From: a virus
IMG/VR virus record: IMGVR_UViG_3300033141_005122
Location: 1 to 34,758 of that record
DNA: 34,758 nt
Reading direction: 5' to 3' (one strand)
In this document: piece after piece, positions 1 through 7,851 of the stretch
Layout of the letters: every line of letters starts with the position of its first letter
How positions within the stretch are numbered: the first letter of the stretch is position 1
The notes under the pieces: model-generated
The model's database searches: none
What the model was told of the DNA's origin: nothing
Seen by the model: the letters and a program-made list of their open reading frames with translations, nothing else
Position numbers and translations under genes: made by a program

Positions 1-10
1 TTTTGTGTTC

Positions 11-95
11 GGAGAGTGTAGGATTCGAACCTACGGTGGTAGTTAGCCACAACGGTTTAGCAAACCGCCCCTTTTAGCCACTCAGGCAACTCTCC
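11..95 (-). tRNA. tRNA-Ser (anticodon GCT)
   Basis: An 85-nt class II tRNA read on the minus strand. The acceptor GGAGAGT pairs with ACTCTCC, the T arm carries TTCGAAT, the anticodon loop TTGCTAA sits on a five-pair stem, and there is a long variable arm typical of tRNA-Ser. The anticodon GCT reads AGC and AGT. No CCA is encoded after the discriminator base. It lies downstream of thyX, probably cotranscribed and processed. A phage copy would supplement host tRNA for AGY serine codons. Confidence 0.95.
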
Positions 96-176
96 TTTTT
101 AAAAAAAATTTAAAAAAATTTTTCACGCTGTCGAAAATTGAACATTGAACCGACATTATTTTTATTTTTTTGTATT

Positions 177-1837
177 TTAAATATCATCAAAAATAACAGG
201 AATTTCTTTTTTAAAGCCATTTAAACAATCTAACATTAGTGCTCTTATCTGTGGGTGAGCAGCTTTTGAACATCTTAATTTAAAAATATGCCGCCATTCT
301 CTAAGATTTGCTGTAATTACTATTTCAGTTTGACATCCTAACTTCAACATGGTTTGATAATTTTTTTCTATTGTTTGCATTGTATTTAACCATAATTGCT
401 GCTCTTCTATACTCCATTTATCCCACCATACAGGCCGTATAAATTCTATTTCGTCTTTATACGCCACATAACGAGTACTTTCTTGTGAATAGGATGCCAA
501 TCTGTGACGAACTAATTCATGAGAATTTCCACACCAAACCACTTTGCCGTTACGTCTTACATATAATTTATGATACGGCACAGTTACACAATATACTTTT
601 CCTTTATAATATTTTTTTGTTGCAAAATTATATGCTGAACGTTTATTTAATAGATGTATAGAGCGTTTAGAATGATGTATTGATACGATATAAGTAATAT
701 TTTTACTCTTAATTTCTGTAGCGCCATGTTCTGTAAATACTATATGGTTATCAGTTCTAGGAAGTTGTATCCGTATATTGGCTGATAATCCAATTTTTAA
801 AAACAACTCTTGCAAATCATCTGCAAAATCTTTAGATGCTGTATAAATTACAATATGCTTATTAGTTTTATGTATATTACCATCTCCACCTATAACACCG
901 TCTAAAAACCGTTTTATTTGCCATGGCACTGCTTCTTTAACGAGTTTAGGTACTCTAGCTGTAAAAGTTTTAGCGCCTTTACCAAATAGCGATTCAAAAT
1001 AACGTACTAACCGTAAATTGTCTATGCGTATATAATTATTTTTATTACTATAATAATATTGTAAATTAAGGCGATCACATAAATTTTTTATCTTATTTAT
1101 ATGTATTTGTTTCTTTTGTGTAATAATTATTGAACTACCACTACCATTATTTTTCCCATATTTATACGAACCATCCGTTATCCAATACCCAAACAATTCA
1201 AATAAATCTGCTGTTTGTTGAGGATTATATTTAATTGTCGAAAATTTTTTATGTTTCGTTGGATGTTGTGGAATTGTTACAGACTGGATAGTTCCTTTCC
1301 ATTTAGCATTTTTCTTGAATTTATATCTATTATTTTTTAACTCTTCAGCTTTTAAAAATTTCCAAATACGTGTCTTTGGTGATCTTTTATCATAATCAAA
1401 GACCCACATATTATGGTTTGGAGTGACTAAAAGATCGATTGAGGTTGATTCAAAATGTAGTAGATATCCATCCCAAATTTTTTTAATTATTTGTAATGGT
1501 TTATGGTATTCTAGATAATCTTCATTATTTAAACATGCTAATTCATCAGAATAAGTTATATCCTTAAAAAATTTCCAACCGCTTTTTGTTAAAACTTCGG
1601 TCTTATCATCATAACAACAACCTCTATTAGTAATAAAACGAACAGATGCTATACCATGTTCAATCACTGATTCATGTCCACGTTTAATAATTGCTTTAAC
1701 AAATTTTTGAGCTGAATCGCTTGTTATTTTATCTTCTGATTTACTGATTTATAACATGTTCTACCAGCCCGCTCTATTATCACGAGCGGCGAATTCGGCC
1801 TTTGAACCCACTCCCATGATTGATTTATAATTCTCAT
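177..1837 (-). CDS. thyX: Flavin-dependent thymidylate synthase ThyX, intein-containing and frame-disrupted
   Basis: ThyX methylates dUMP to dTMP with methylene-tetrahydrofolate, FAD and NADPH. The C-terminal extein shows the ThyX motif RHRLASYSQES (524 downward). The start is ATG at 1837 after AAGGAG; the first residues are MRIINQSWEWVQ. The frame then breaks at an 8-bp tandem duplication (1736-1751). Removing one copy restores CYKSEDKITSDSAQ and joins it to the open frame that runs from a GTG at 1667. Without the duplication the exteins would be about 71 and 115 residues, a normal if short ThyX. A LAGLIDADG intein sits between GC and SHELVRHR. As written, only a product lacking the N-terminal part could be made from 1667, so the gene is inactive unless the duplication is an assembly error or is bypassed. 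ThyX identity is secure; its functional state is not. Confidence 0.9.
525..1616 (-). other. Intein with LAGLIDADG homing endonuclease inside ThyX
   Basis: A 364-residue insertion splits ThyX just before the substrate-binding motif. It starts at the second Cys of GCCYDDKTEVLT, has a block-B like TPNH, and ends KVVWCGN followed by Ser+1. Splicing would yield NRGC-SHELVRHR, which fits ThyX. Two LAGLIDADG-type motifs are visible, LFGYWITDG and FLDGVIGGDG, both keeping the catalytic-type acidic residue, so the homing endonuclease may be active. The penultimate residue is Gly rather than the common His, a known variation among inteins. The boundary could be shifted by one because two Cys residues are adjacent. 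Confidence 0.92.
1736..1751. repeat. 8-bp perfect tandem duplication breaking thyX
   Basis: CTGATTTA occurs twice in direct succession (1736-1743 and 1744-1751). It adds 8 bases, which is not a multiple of three, and puts the ThyX start codon at 1837 out of frame with the rest. Deleting either copy restores a ThyX-like reading with no other change. Confidence 0.9.
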
Positions 1838-1863
1838 AATAACTCCTTAATATTCATTTTACT

Positions 1864-1895
1864 TTATCAATTCACACGCCTACGGCGAGTGCGCC
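1864..1895 (-). repeat. Solo CRISPR-like repeat S1 ahead of thyX
   Basis: On the plus strand this contains TCAATTCACACGCC and matches the first half of the array repeat near 3642 (GTTTCAATTCACGCG). The second half diverges but can still form a CGCC/GGCG hairpin. It is in the same orientation as the array repeats. It encodes the arginine-rich C-terminus of the small gene at 1867-2106 and ends 26 nt before the thyX start codon. Weakest of the four solo copies. Confidence 0.55.
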
Positions 1896-2106
1896 TCTTC
1901 TGTTTTTGTCGATTAGGAGGTTTTTTAAATTTAGCTTCAGCAAATTCTAAACATCTATCTTTATATTTACATTTTAAACAAATTTCAATATTCAACAATG
2001 GTTTATTAATACGTTTATTACAACGCACATAAACACTTTTCTTTAAATCGCTTTCTATTTCATCTTGCTCTTTTAATACTTTTATATATTTTTTTAATGC
2101 ATCCAT
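1867..2106 (-). CDS. Small Cys-containing basic protein, unknown
   Basis: A 79-residue protein with four Cys: one alone near residue 28 and a cluster C-x2-C-x7-C, which suggests metal binding. The tail is strongly basic (KPPNRQKQKRRTRRRRVN), suitable for nucleic acid contact. No clear ribosome site precedes ATG 2106, but the upstream gene stops two bases away, so translation is probably coupled. The last codons lie within a CRISPR-like repeat, so the arginine run may be a by-product of that sequence. The C-terminus resembles that of the Cys-rich protein at 7852 (QQKQKRK). Function unknown. Confidence 0.7.
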   Translation of the reverse strand: MDALKKYIKVLKEQDEIESDLKKSVYVRCNKRINKPLLNIEICLKCKYKDRCLEFAEAKFKKPPNRQKQKRRTRRRRVN

Positions 2107-2107
2107 T

Positions 2108-2317
2108 TTAATATTGCTCTACCATGACAACTTTACATTTAGGGCATTTAAGATCTTCGCCAAAAACTACCCTCTTCACTTCTTCCTCATAACCACAATT
2201 AGGACATGTTAATTTTTTAATTGTTAATTTAGCATAATCTTTTTTATGTGCTGGTTTTAGTCTGTTATTTTCTTTATAAAATAAAGTATTAAATTCATCA
2301 ATTTTAAATTGTTTCAT
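2108..2317 (-). CDS. Small zinc-ribbon protein
   Basis: A 69-residue protein with two CxxC knuckles, CPNCGYE and CPKCK, spaced as in a zinc ribbon in its C-terminal half. The N-terminal half is lysine-rich. ATG 2317 follows GGAGGAG and overlaps the end of the gene upstream (2304). Zinc ribbons of this size in phages are often accessory nucleic-acid or protein-binding modules; no specific role is visible. Confidence 0.8.
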   Translation of the reverse strand: MKQFKIDEFNTLFYKENNRLKPAHKKDYAKLTIKKLTCPNCGYEEEVKRVVFGEDLKCPKCKVVMVEQY

Positions 2318-2510
2318 TGTTTTCTAACTCCTCCGCTGATAACATTTCAGCTTCCCAATTATTAGGATCTGTATAAAATTGTTTATGTTCTTCACATACA
2401 TACCAAAATCCTACACGATATCTAGCTGGTCTATTACATTTATAATACTTTCCATTTTCGTCCATTATTTTACCGTCCTTAGGCATCGGTACACTACATA
2501 ATTTAGTCAT
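2304..2510 (-). CDS. Small putative zinc-binding protein
   Basis: A 68-residue protein whose Cys/His pattern (C5, C25, then CEEH near residue 39) suggests one zinc site. It is the first gene after the promoter at 2548-2576 and has a strong AAAGGAGG site before ATG 2510. It leads the transcript that continues through two small genes to thyX and the tRNA. Not recognised as a named family. Confidence 0.78.
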   Translation of the reverse strand: MTKLCSVPMPKDGKIMDENGKYYKCNRPARYRVGFWYVCEEHKQFYTDPNNWEAEMLSAEELENNETI

Positions 2511-2547
2511 TGAAGCTCCTCCTTTTTAATGTGTGGTTTCTACTATA

Positions 2548-2576
2548 ATTATAGCATATAGCGATAAAAATGTAAA
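2548..2576 (-). promoter_or_regulatory. Vegetative sigma-type promoter (TTTACA-N17-TATAAT, extended -10)
   Basis: On the minus strand TTTACA (2576-2571), 17 bases, then TATAAT (2553-2548) preceded by TGC. It starts about 30 nt before the gene at 2510. Identical hexamers and spacing occur at 7807, 14348, 29082 and 29790. Confidence 0.85.
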
Positions 2577-2579
2577 CCA

Positions 2580-3611
2580 CTAAAAAGGAATACTAACACC
2601 TAATCCAATGACTTTATCACTTTCGGTAGATAAACCTATGAACGGTCCTATGAAAGTATTCGAAATAATGGGCAGTGGCTCTCCAATATTATATAAAACA
2701 GGAGTAAATTTAGCATAAATATCTTTTCCATTAGTACTAATACCAAAATCTATAAAACGCCAAGTAAGATCATTTTTCGTTCTTCCATATCCAGAAGTAC
2801 TAAAACTAATACCTCCATAAACCGGTATATTAATATCACTGTCAGAATCTATGTTATTTGAACTGACATCTAAATTTAAATTAATATGAGGAGACCAAAT
2901 ATAAAAATCTTTTATTTTCCTTCTAACTTGTTTAAACTCAGCTGATTTTATTTCAATCGGTAACTGTATGCCTCTACTAGCTTTATCTTTATTATTCTCA
3001 GCCCATGTTTCTATGTAAGTATTCCAATTCCCATTCTGTTGTTCCGCCTGCACTATTTTAGTTTTATATTCAATTGGATAAACTCCGGTTTTCCATTTTT
3101 TATCAGCAGGTCTATTAGGATAAAATATAGCCCAAGCTATAGGTATCTGTTTAAGTTGGCCATCCTTTGTCTTCGCCTTAACATAAATTTTTTTAAAGTA
3201 TTGTTCGTTTTGATCTCCTGTACCTTCTTTGTAAACATGATCTGATAGCTTATTAAGTTCTAAAGACAAATTCTCATTTGTTTGAGCAATTACTCCTCCT
3301 ATATTAGTAATTTTTTCATCATTTTTTTTAAGTAAAGATATTAATTCAGAATTTTGTTTTTTAAGTTTAGTAAGCTCGCTTTTCCAACTATTAGAATTTG
3401 CATTAACAACATTTGTTTCTGCTCTAACTTGATTCAGTTTAATTTCAAAATATTTTCTTTGTTCTATTAATTCTAATTTTAATTTCTCTTCTTGCATCTC
3501 TAATTTAGTTTTTATCCAACTATAGGCTGAAATACCCCCTAAAACAATACTTCCAATTATTACAATTATTAATATTAATTTAATAGTTTCTAATACAGTT
3601 GTAAATTTCAT
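2580..3611 (-). CDS. Membrane-anchored coiled-coil protein with beta-rich C-terminal domain
   Basis: A 343-residue protein. Residues 8-30 form one hydrophobic segment (LILIIVIIGSIVLGG), followed by a charged helical region to about 130 that reads as coiled coil. The remainder is beta-rich with alternating hydrophobic residues, ending in GLGVSIPF. A C-terminal Phe after alternating strands is typical of outer-membrane barrels, but an N-terminal anchor plus coiled coil does not fit a simple porin. It may be a membrane-tethered structural or lysis-related protein; I do not recognise it. GGAG precedes ATG 3611, and the CRISPR-like array ends 30 nt upstream of that start. Confidence 0.8.
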   Translation of the reverse strand: MKFTTVLETIKLILIIVIIGSIVLGGISAYSWIKTKLEMQEEKLKLELIEQRKYFEIKLNQVRAETNVVNANSNSWKSELTKLKKQNSELISLLKKNDEKITNIGGVIAQTNENLSLELNKLSDHVYKEGTGDQNEQYFKKIYVKAKTKDGQLKQIPIAWAIFYPNRPADKKWKTGVYPIEYKTKIVQAEQQNGNWNTYIETWAENNKDKASRGIQLPIEIKSAEFKQVRRKIKDFYIWSPHINLNLDVSSNNIDSDSDINIPVYGGISFSTSGYGRTKNDLTWRFIDFGISTNGKDIYAKFTPVLYNIGEPLPIISNTFIGPFIGLSTESDKVIGLGVSIPF

Positions 3612-3641
3612 ATTATTTTCTCCACGGTTGGTGTTTTGTTT

Positions 3642-3864
3642 GTTTCAATTCATGCGCCCACGCGGGCCGCGACATCTCGCTCCGTACTGGACATTCCTAT
3701 GCCGTTTCAATTCACGCGCCCGCGCGGGGCGCGACAGTCAATAATTGGTATAAGCCGTTTGTATTGTTTCAATTCACGCGCCCGCACGGGGCGCGACATA
3801 TCTTTACATGCAAATACCTTGACGTTTTTCTATTTCAATTCACGCGCCCCGCGTGGTGCACGAC
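3642..3864 (-). CRISPR. Mini CRISPR-like array, four type I-C-like repeats, no cas genes
   Basis: Four repeats of about 32 bases begin on the plus strand with GTTTCAATTCA(C/T)GCG: 3642-3673, 3704-3735, 3766-3797 and 3832-3864. Spacers are 30, 30 and 34 bases and unlike one another. Read on the minus strand each repeat is GTCG, a GC stem, then GTGAATTGAAAC, the layout of type I-C repeats. The last copy starts with A and has an extra base, yet its stem can still pair. A degraded fifth copy may follow at 3889-3913, inside the end of the next gene. The repeats are far more GC-rich than the surroundings. No cas gene is in the window, so processing would depend on host Cas proteins. Confidence 0.85.
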
Positions 3865-3869
3865 TCCTA

Positions 3870-4091
3870 TTATTTTAACTTATGGTTGGTTTCACGTCCG
3901 CGCAGAATGCAACTATAACCATGTAACATTCCTCCTACAAATATGGCTACAGTACCCCAACTTAAGAGTAAAAATAAAATAGTTGTCGGTACTGTAAATT
4001 TCTCATCGTCTAATACCATTGAATTACAGTAATCTATTGTATAAAAAGCAAATAACATTCCGATAAAATATAATAATATATATATAGACAT
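3870..4091 (-). CDS. Small two-helix membrane protein, unknown
   Basis: About 73 residues with two hydrophobic segments (IYILLYFIGMLFAFY and TTILFLLLSWGTVAIFVGG). ATG 4091 is preferred because AGGGGGA lies at a proper distance; an upstream ATG at 4109 has no such site. The last codons overlap a degraded repeat-like sequence at the edge of the CRISPR-like array. Could be holin-like in topology, but nothing nearby supports that. Function unknown. Confidence 0.65.
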   Translation of the reverse strand: MSIYILLYFIGMLFAFYTIDYCNSMVLDDEKFTVPTTILFLLLSWGTVAIFVGGMLHGYSCILRGRETNHKLK

Positions 4092-4109
4092 ATAAATCCC
4101 CCTAAACAA

Positions 4110-4571
4110 CTAAATAATAAAATCATAAAATCCAGGGTCAGTAGACAAAATATATCCAGAGGCCACTGATATAGCATCCATATTTAATTCTCTAAAATAA
4201 TTATATTGGGGAAGTTCTTTATATTTTCTTAACCTTTCTTTCACAATTTCTCGATCCCACCCTTGCATAGTTATAAGATCTTTGAATAACCGTGGATAAG
4301 TATGCCTCAGATAATGAAAATAACCTCCTTTAACTAGTTCAAAAATAATAATTTTTCTAGCTTTTTCAATATCATAATCTGGATGTATCCATGCAACGTT
4401 CCACCCATTTAAAATACTTCGTTTAAAAGATTGTCCGTTTAAGTATACTACTTTTAAACCAAAACGTTTAATAGTAAAAATAGCACTATCATCTATATTA
4501 ATTCGTTCATATTCTACTTGATATGGATTTAGTAAGGTAGATACTATTTGTTCAACTTCATCAGAAGTCAT
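4110..4571 (-). CDS. Hypothetical protein
   Basis: About 153 residues, mixed alpha/beta, with no motif I recognise. The start is ATG 4571, placed by TGGAGG upstream and overlapping the stop of the cupin gene as ATGA; a further ATG at 4586 lacks a site. It ends one base before the next possible gene. Position between a cupin and the small membrane protein gives no clear clue. Confidence 0.75.
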   Translation of the reverse strand: MTSDEVEQIVSTLLNPYQVEYERINIDDSAIFTIKRFGLKVVYLNGQSFKRSILNGWNVAWIHPDYDIEKARKIIIFELVKGGYFHYLRHTYPRLFKDLITMQGWDREIVKERLRKYKELPQYNYFRELNMDAISVASGYILSTDPGFYDFII

Positions 4572-4951
4572 TGCTCTAACCTCCAAATATCAATGTCCTC
4601 TGGAATAGTCACTCCAGAATCTAACCCTTGGTTAGACACTTCTATTATTTTAACAGGTTTATCAGTTCCACCATACCTATGCATAATGCCGGGCTCTATA
4701 TAAATAGACCATCCTTTTGGACATTCATAATAATTTAAATCTTGTGGATCACAACACTTACCCATTGCTATGCTTAACATACCATCAACTACAATTATCG
4801 ATTTTTCCTTTTCTTCGTGTACAATTAAATCAGTAATTTTATACGCATCCACTTCAATAGTTTTACAAACATATGTATCAGTTAATGCCCAAACTATTTC
4901 TGAACCCCAAGGCTTTTCAGTATAGATAGGCTGCGCTAATTTGTTAGTCAT
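4568..4951 (-). CDS. Cupin protein, phosphomannose isomerase type II-like
   Basis: About 127 residues forming one small cupin barrel. PWGSEIVW near the N-terminus and GWSIYIEPGIMHRYGG resemble the C-terminal cupin of mannose-1-phosphate guanylyltransferase/mannose-6-phosphate isomerase proteins. It lacks the nucleotidyltransferase domain, so it may bind or isomerise a sugar phosphate, or simply use the fold. ATG 4951 follows GGAGG and overlaps the end of the clp gene. Family moderately sure; substrate unknown. Confidence 0.78.
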   Translation of the reverse strand: MTNKLAQPIYTEKPWGSEIVWALTDTYVCKTIEVDAYKITDLIVHEEKEKSIIVVDGMLSIAMGKCCDPQDLNYYECPKGWSIYIEPGIMHRYGGTDKPVKIIEVSNQGLDSGVTIPEDIDIWRLEQ

Positions 4952-5621
4952 CCGAAGCCTCCATATAAAATGGTGGATCATCATGGTCTTTAGTTAATGA
5001 CCGTAAAGATATTTTAACATCATTATCTTCTATATATACTTTAGCTTCAACATTAGACCACTTCCTATCCCCCTCTTTTAGTAATCTTTTTGCTAGAGGC
5101 GTAGATATATAACGTTCTATAGCCCTTAATAAAGGACGTGCTCCGTACTCTTCATCTATTCCCTTATCATAAATATATGAGTACACAGATTTATCAAAAA
5201 CAAGGTTAAGTTTTGAATATTTAGTTTTATTGAGTTTAAGGTTATTTCTAAGTTTAATCAACTCTAACTTAATAATTTTAATATAATCTTTTTTAGTTAG
5301 TTTATTAAAATTAATTGTACAAGTAAGCCTATTTAAAAATTCAGGTTTAAAATGTTTCCTAAGTGCTTGGGAAATAGCTGAATCAGCTTTATGTTTTGTT
5401 ACCTCAGTTACATTTCCAAATCCTATTTTCTTTTTGATTGCATTTACTTCCTTAACACCTAAATTAGACGTCATTATAACAATTACATCTCTAAAAGAAA
5501 CAGTTTTAGATTTTCCATCAGTTAATCTACCTTCGTCCATGATTTGTAACATCAATTGATGAACTCTATCACTAGCTTTTTCAACTTCATCAAATAATAC
5601 TATTGAAAATGGCCGCCCTGC
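4944..5621 (-). CDS. Clp AAA+ ATPase, C-terminal part after a frame break
   Basis: Open frame continuing the clp gene. It starts near GRPFSIVLFDEVEKA, which contains Walker B, and runs through EGRLTDG, sensor 1 (MTSNLG), the arginine-finger region PEFLNR and the sensor 2 box YGARPLLRAIERY to the end at 4944. It has no good start codon of its own before a TTG/ATG pair near 5555, which would omit Walker B. Together with 5600-6805 it would make a ClpA/B/C-type unfoldase. The frame is lost between 5612 and 5620. Stop and next start overlap with the cupin gene. Confidence 0.85.
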   Translation of the reverse strand, partial: AGRPFSIVLFDEVEKASDRVHQLMLQIMDEGRLTDGKSKTVSFRDVIVIMTSNLGVKEVNAIKKKIGFGNVTEVTKHKADSAISQALRKHFKPEFLNRLTCTINFNKLTKKDYIKIIKLELIKLRNNLKLNKTKYSKLNLVFDKSVYSYIYDKGIDEEYGARPLLRAIERYISTPLAKRLLKEGDRKWSNVEAKVYIEDNDVKISLRSLTKDHDDPPFYMEASDD

Positions 5622-6805
5622 TCATGGCCAACATAACCAGCTGGACTTCCAATTAGTTTTGCGTATTCATGGTCAGCGGCATACTCGGAACAATCGATTA
5701 CTACTATAGCATTTTTATTATTCAAAAGTTCTTCCGCTAATACTTTGGCAGTATAACTTTTACCAACTCCTGTCTGCCCAGTAAATAAAAAGGCTCCAAT
5801 AGGTTTTTCAGGATCTTTTAATCCAACACTAGCTCTTTGAATAGCGTCAACTAAATCATCGATAGCTTCGCTTTGACCGATTACCTTTTTTTTCATTAAA
5901 GACGGTAATTTTAACATATGATCAGTACTAACATCTCTAAATGTTTTATGCTTTTTGTTTCCATGTAACACCCTGTCTACCAACTCTTCTGGATTAGAAT
6001 ATGCTTCCTCCATACTAGAAAAAGGATCCATTGCTTCGTCATCTGCCGGTGAAAAAGAGTCTTTGTACAGATCATAATCTAAAAAGGGATTAACTTTTTT
6101 ACATAAATCATATAACTCATGAATAATAATGGGGGAAGGCACTCTTTGTGGAAGCCCCAACTTATCTAAAGTTACAAATAAATCTTCAACTTCATGAATA
6201 CAAACAGTAACAATATACTGTTCAAATACATGTCTACTTGTAAAATTTCTATTACCTAAAATAGTAATTTCACTACCAGGGTCAAATTGTTTTATAATAA
6301 TATATTGCCCTAATCTTTTCCAAAATCTCTGTACCTTTATATGCGGTAAATCATAAATATTAATAAGTTTGTTAAGAGCTTCTTTATTATTAGTTTTAGT
6401 ACTCTTCTTGTATACATTACGATCCCAATACTCATTATCTGGTAAAAGTGTACAAGACTCAATATCCATGTCATTTCGAATTTTTACCACGTTGTTTTGG
6501 TTAATAACTAAATTATCGGGATCAAAAACTGGGTTAGTTTTTAATATATGTTTTATTAATTCACTTCGAACTTGAAAAAGTTTTTCAGATGAAACACGTT
6601 TAGTTTTAATAAACTCTAATAAATCACGTATATTCATTATACATGTAGCCACTAAAAAGTCTTCGTATAAACTTTTAGCGATTAAACCCTTCTCCCTAGT
6701 AAAATAGGTAAGTTTATCATTGACTTCATCTTCTGGTATTATAAAAATTTTGATTTCGAAATCTAAAGCCTTTAACTTCTTAGTAACAATTTTATATTTC
6801 TCCAT
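5600..6805 (-). CDS. Clp AAA+ ATPase, N-terminal part, truncated by a frame break
   Basis: 401 residues. Residues 1-280 are a domain I do not recognise. From about 300 a Clp D2-type AAA module begins: GQSEAIDDLVDAIQRA, Walker A GQTGVGKS (343-350), then LIGSPAGYVGHEQGG and a premature TAG. Clp relatives continue from GG with about eight more residues before (R/N)PFS. Here those residues are missing and the frame is off by one, which fits a deletion of about 28 bases (22 to 31 possible). Such phage Clp proteins have a single AAA ring and a private N-domain, suggesting a role in unfolding or remodelling phage complexes. Inactive as written. AGGAG precedes ATG 6805; Rad52-like gene is 15 nt upstream. 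Confidence 0.88.
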   Translation of the reverse strand: MEKYKIVTKKLKALDFEIKIFIIPEDEVNDKLTYFTREKGLIAKSLYEDFLVATCIMNIRDLLEFIKTKRVSSEKLFQVRSELIKHILKTNPVFDPDNLVINQNNVVKIRNDMDIESCTLLPDNEYWDRNVYKKSTKTNNKEALNKLINIYDLPHIKVQRFWKRLGQYIIIKQFDPGSEITILGNRNFTSRHVFEQYIVTVCIHEVEDLFVTLDKLGLPQRVPSPIIIHELYDLCKKVNPFLDYDLYKDSFSPADDEAMDPFSSMEEAYSNPEELVDRVLHGNKKHKTFRDVSTDHMLKLPSLMKKKVIGQSEAIDDLVDAIQRASVGLKDPEKPIGAFLFTGQTGVGKSYTAKVLAEELLNNKNAIVVIDCSEYAADHEYAKLIGSPAGYVGHEQGGHFQ

Positions 6806-6819
6806 AAATACAGCTCCTA

Positions 6820-7770
6820 TTACTTAAGTTTATTTCCATATTGCAATACTTTAACTGCGTCCTTATAAGATAGTTGATCAAGTTCTGGAAATTTATCTGT
6901 TCCTAATGCCTTAAGCATAAGATCTTTATATGTTAAACCGTATTGATCCATTAATATAGTAATGGCCGTCTTTTGTACTGGAGTTAGAGGAGTTTGCTCA
7001 GTAGAATTAGGTACAAAATCTTTAACTACATTTTCTGGAATATCCGGCAGTTTATCAGCAGTACCTTTAACATCTTCGCTATTGATAGGAAAATCAGGTA
7101 TACCCGATTCATCTATAATTGGTGGATTTTGTTTCTTAGTATCATTATCTGGTTGTCTTGGTGCATCAAAATTAACAGGTGGATCAACTGGAGGCACAGC
7201 TACTTGATCTGCTTTATTAGACTCTACTACAGGAGCTGTAATATCAATAGGTGGAACAGTAGTATTTAACTCCGGCTGATTTACAGGTGGTATACTAATA
7301 GTATTATCTGGTACATCTAACATTGGCGATTCAAACATTTCCTGATTGTCACCTGGTATATCAATATCTTGTGATGATGTATCAGGATCTAATTTAAGAC
7401 CAACACCAAATCTTGAACATGCTACCTTAATAGCTTTAGATATCGCAGCTTTATAAGAATTCCCTAAGTCTATCGGCTGGTCTTTTTTAAATCCAGAAGT
7501 ATACCGTGCAATTAACTGACTCGCCACTCCATCATGGTATAACACAGAGACTTCGTTCCCAGGGTATACAGCTACTCTAACATGAGCTATTATGTAATCT
7601 TCTTCTTTAAATAACTTAATTATTTCGGTACTCCAATTACCTTTAAAAACAGAATTCATACGTTCTACCACATCATCTGCAGAAACATAGTAGAATGTGC
7701 GCCCTCCTTGACCTTGTCTAGCCTTTAACTTAAACGGTGCCTGTAAACTAGCTAAAACTTCATTGTCCAT
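6820..7770 (-). CDS. Rad52-family single-strand annealing protein
   Basis: 316 residues. The N-terminal 140 or so match Rad52/Sak-type annealing proteins: YVSADDVVERMNSVFKGNWS and SYKAAISKAIKVACSRFGVG. A long Pro/Asp-rich linker (about 150-260) follows, then a compact C-terminal helical piece (TPVQKTAITILMDQYGLTYK) that may bind a partner such as SSB. It would pair complementary single strands during phage recombination. It is the first gene after the promoter at 7807-7835, with AAAGGAG before ATG 7770, and heads the transcript that includes clp. Confidence 0.85.
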   Translation of the reverse strand: MDNEVLASLQAPFKLKARQGQGGRTFYYVSADDVVERMNSVFKGNWSTEIIKLFKEEDYIIAHVRVAVYPGNEVSVLYHDGVASQLIARYTSGFKKDQPIDLGNSYKAAISKAIKVACSRFGVGLKLDPDTSSQDIDIPGDNQEMFESPMLDVPDNTISIPPVNQPELNTTVPPIDITAPVVESNKADQVAVPPVDPPVNFDAPRQPDNDTKKQNPPIIDESGIPDFPINSEDVKGTADKLPDIPENVVKDFVPNSTEQTPLTPVQKTAITILMDQYGLTYKDLMLKALGTDKFPELDQLSYKDAVKVLQYGNKLK

Positions 7771-7806
7771 AGTAATTCTCCTTTACTGGTAAGGGTATTC
7801 ATTTAT

Positions 7807-7835
7807 ATTATAGCATAAAAAATTAAGAATGTAAA
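7807..7835 (-). promoter_or_regulatory. Promoter for the Rad52-like/clp transcript
   Basis: TTTACA (7835-7830), 17 bases, TATAAT (7812-7807) with TGC just before the -10. Start of transcription would be about 30 nt from ATG 7770. Same form as the promoters at 2548, 14348 and 29082. Confidence 0.85.
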
Positions 7836-7851
7836 TTTATTTATTGCACGA

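Noticed and set aside
3636-3982. Plus-strand open frames giving FNSRARTGR and FQFTRPRGAR-like peptides
   Set aside because: These are translations of the CRISPR-like repeats, a familiar source of false proteins; no ribosome site and opposite strand to all genes.
5600-5625. Intein or intron at the clp frame break
   Set aside because: Residues are missing and nothing is inserted, so a deletion fits better.
6962-7269. Plus-strand frames over the Rad52-like gene
   Set aside because: Antisense shadows of its Pro/Asp-rich linker with no start signals.
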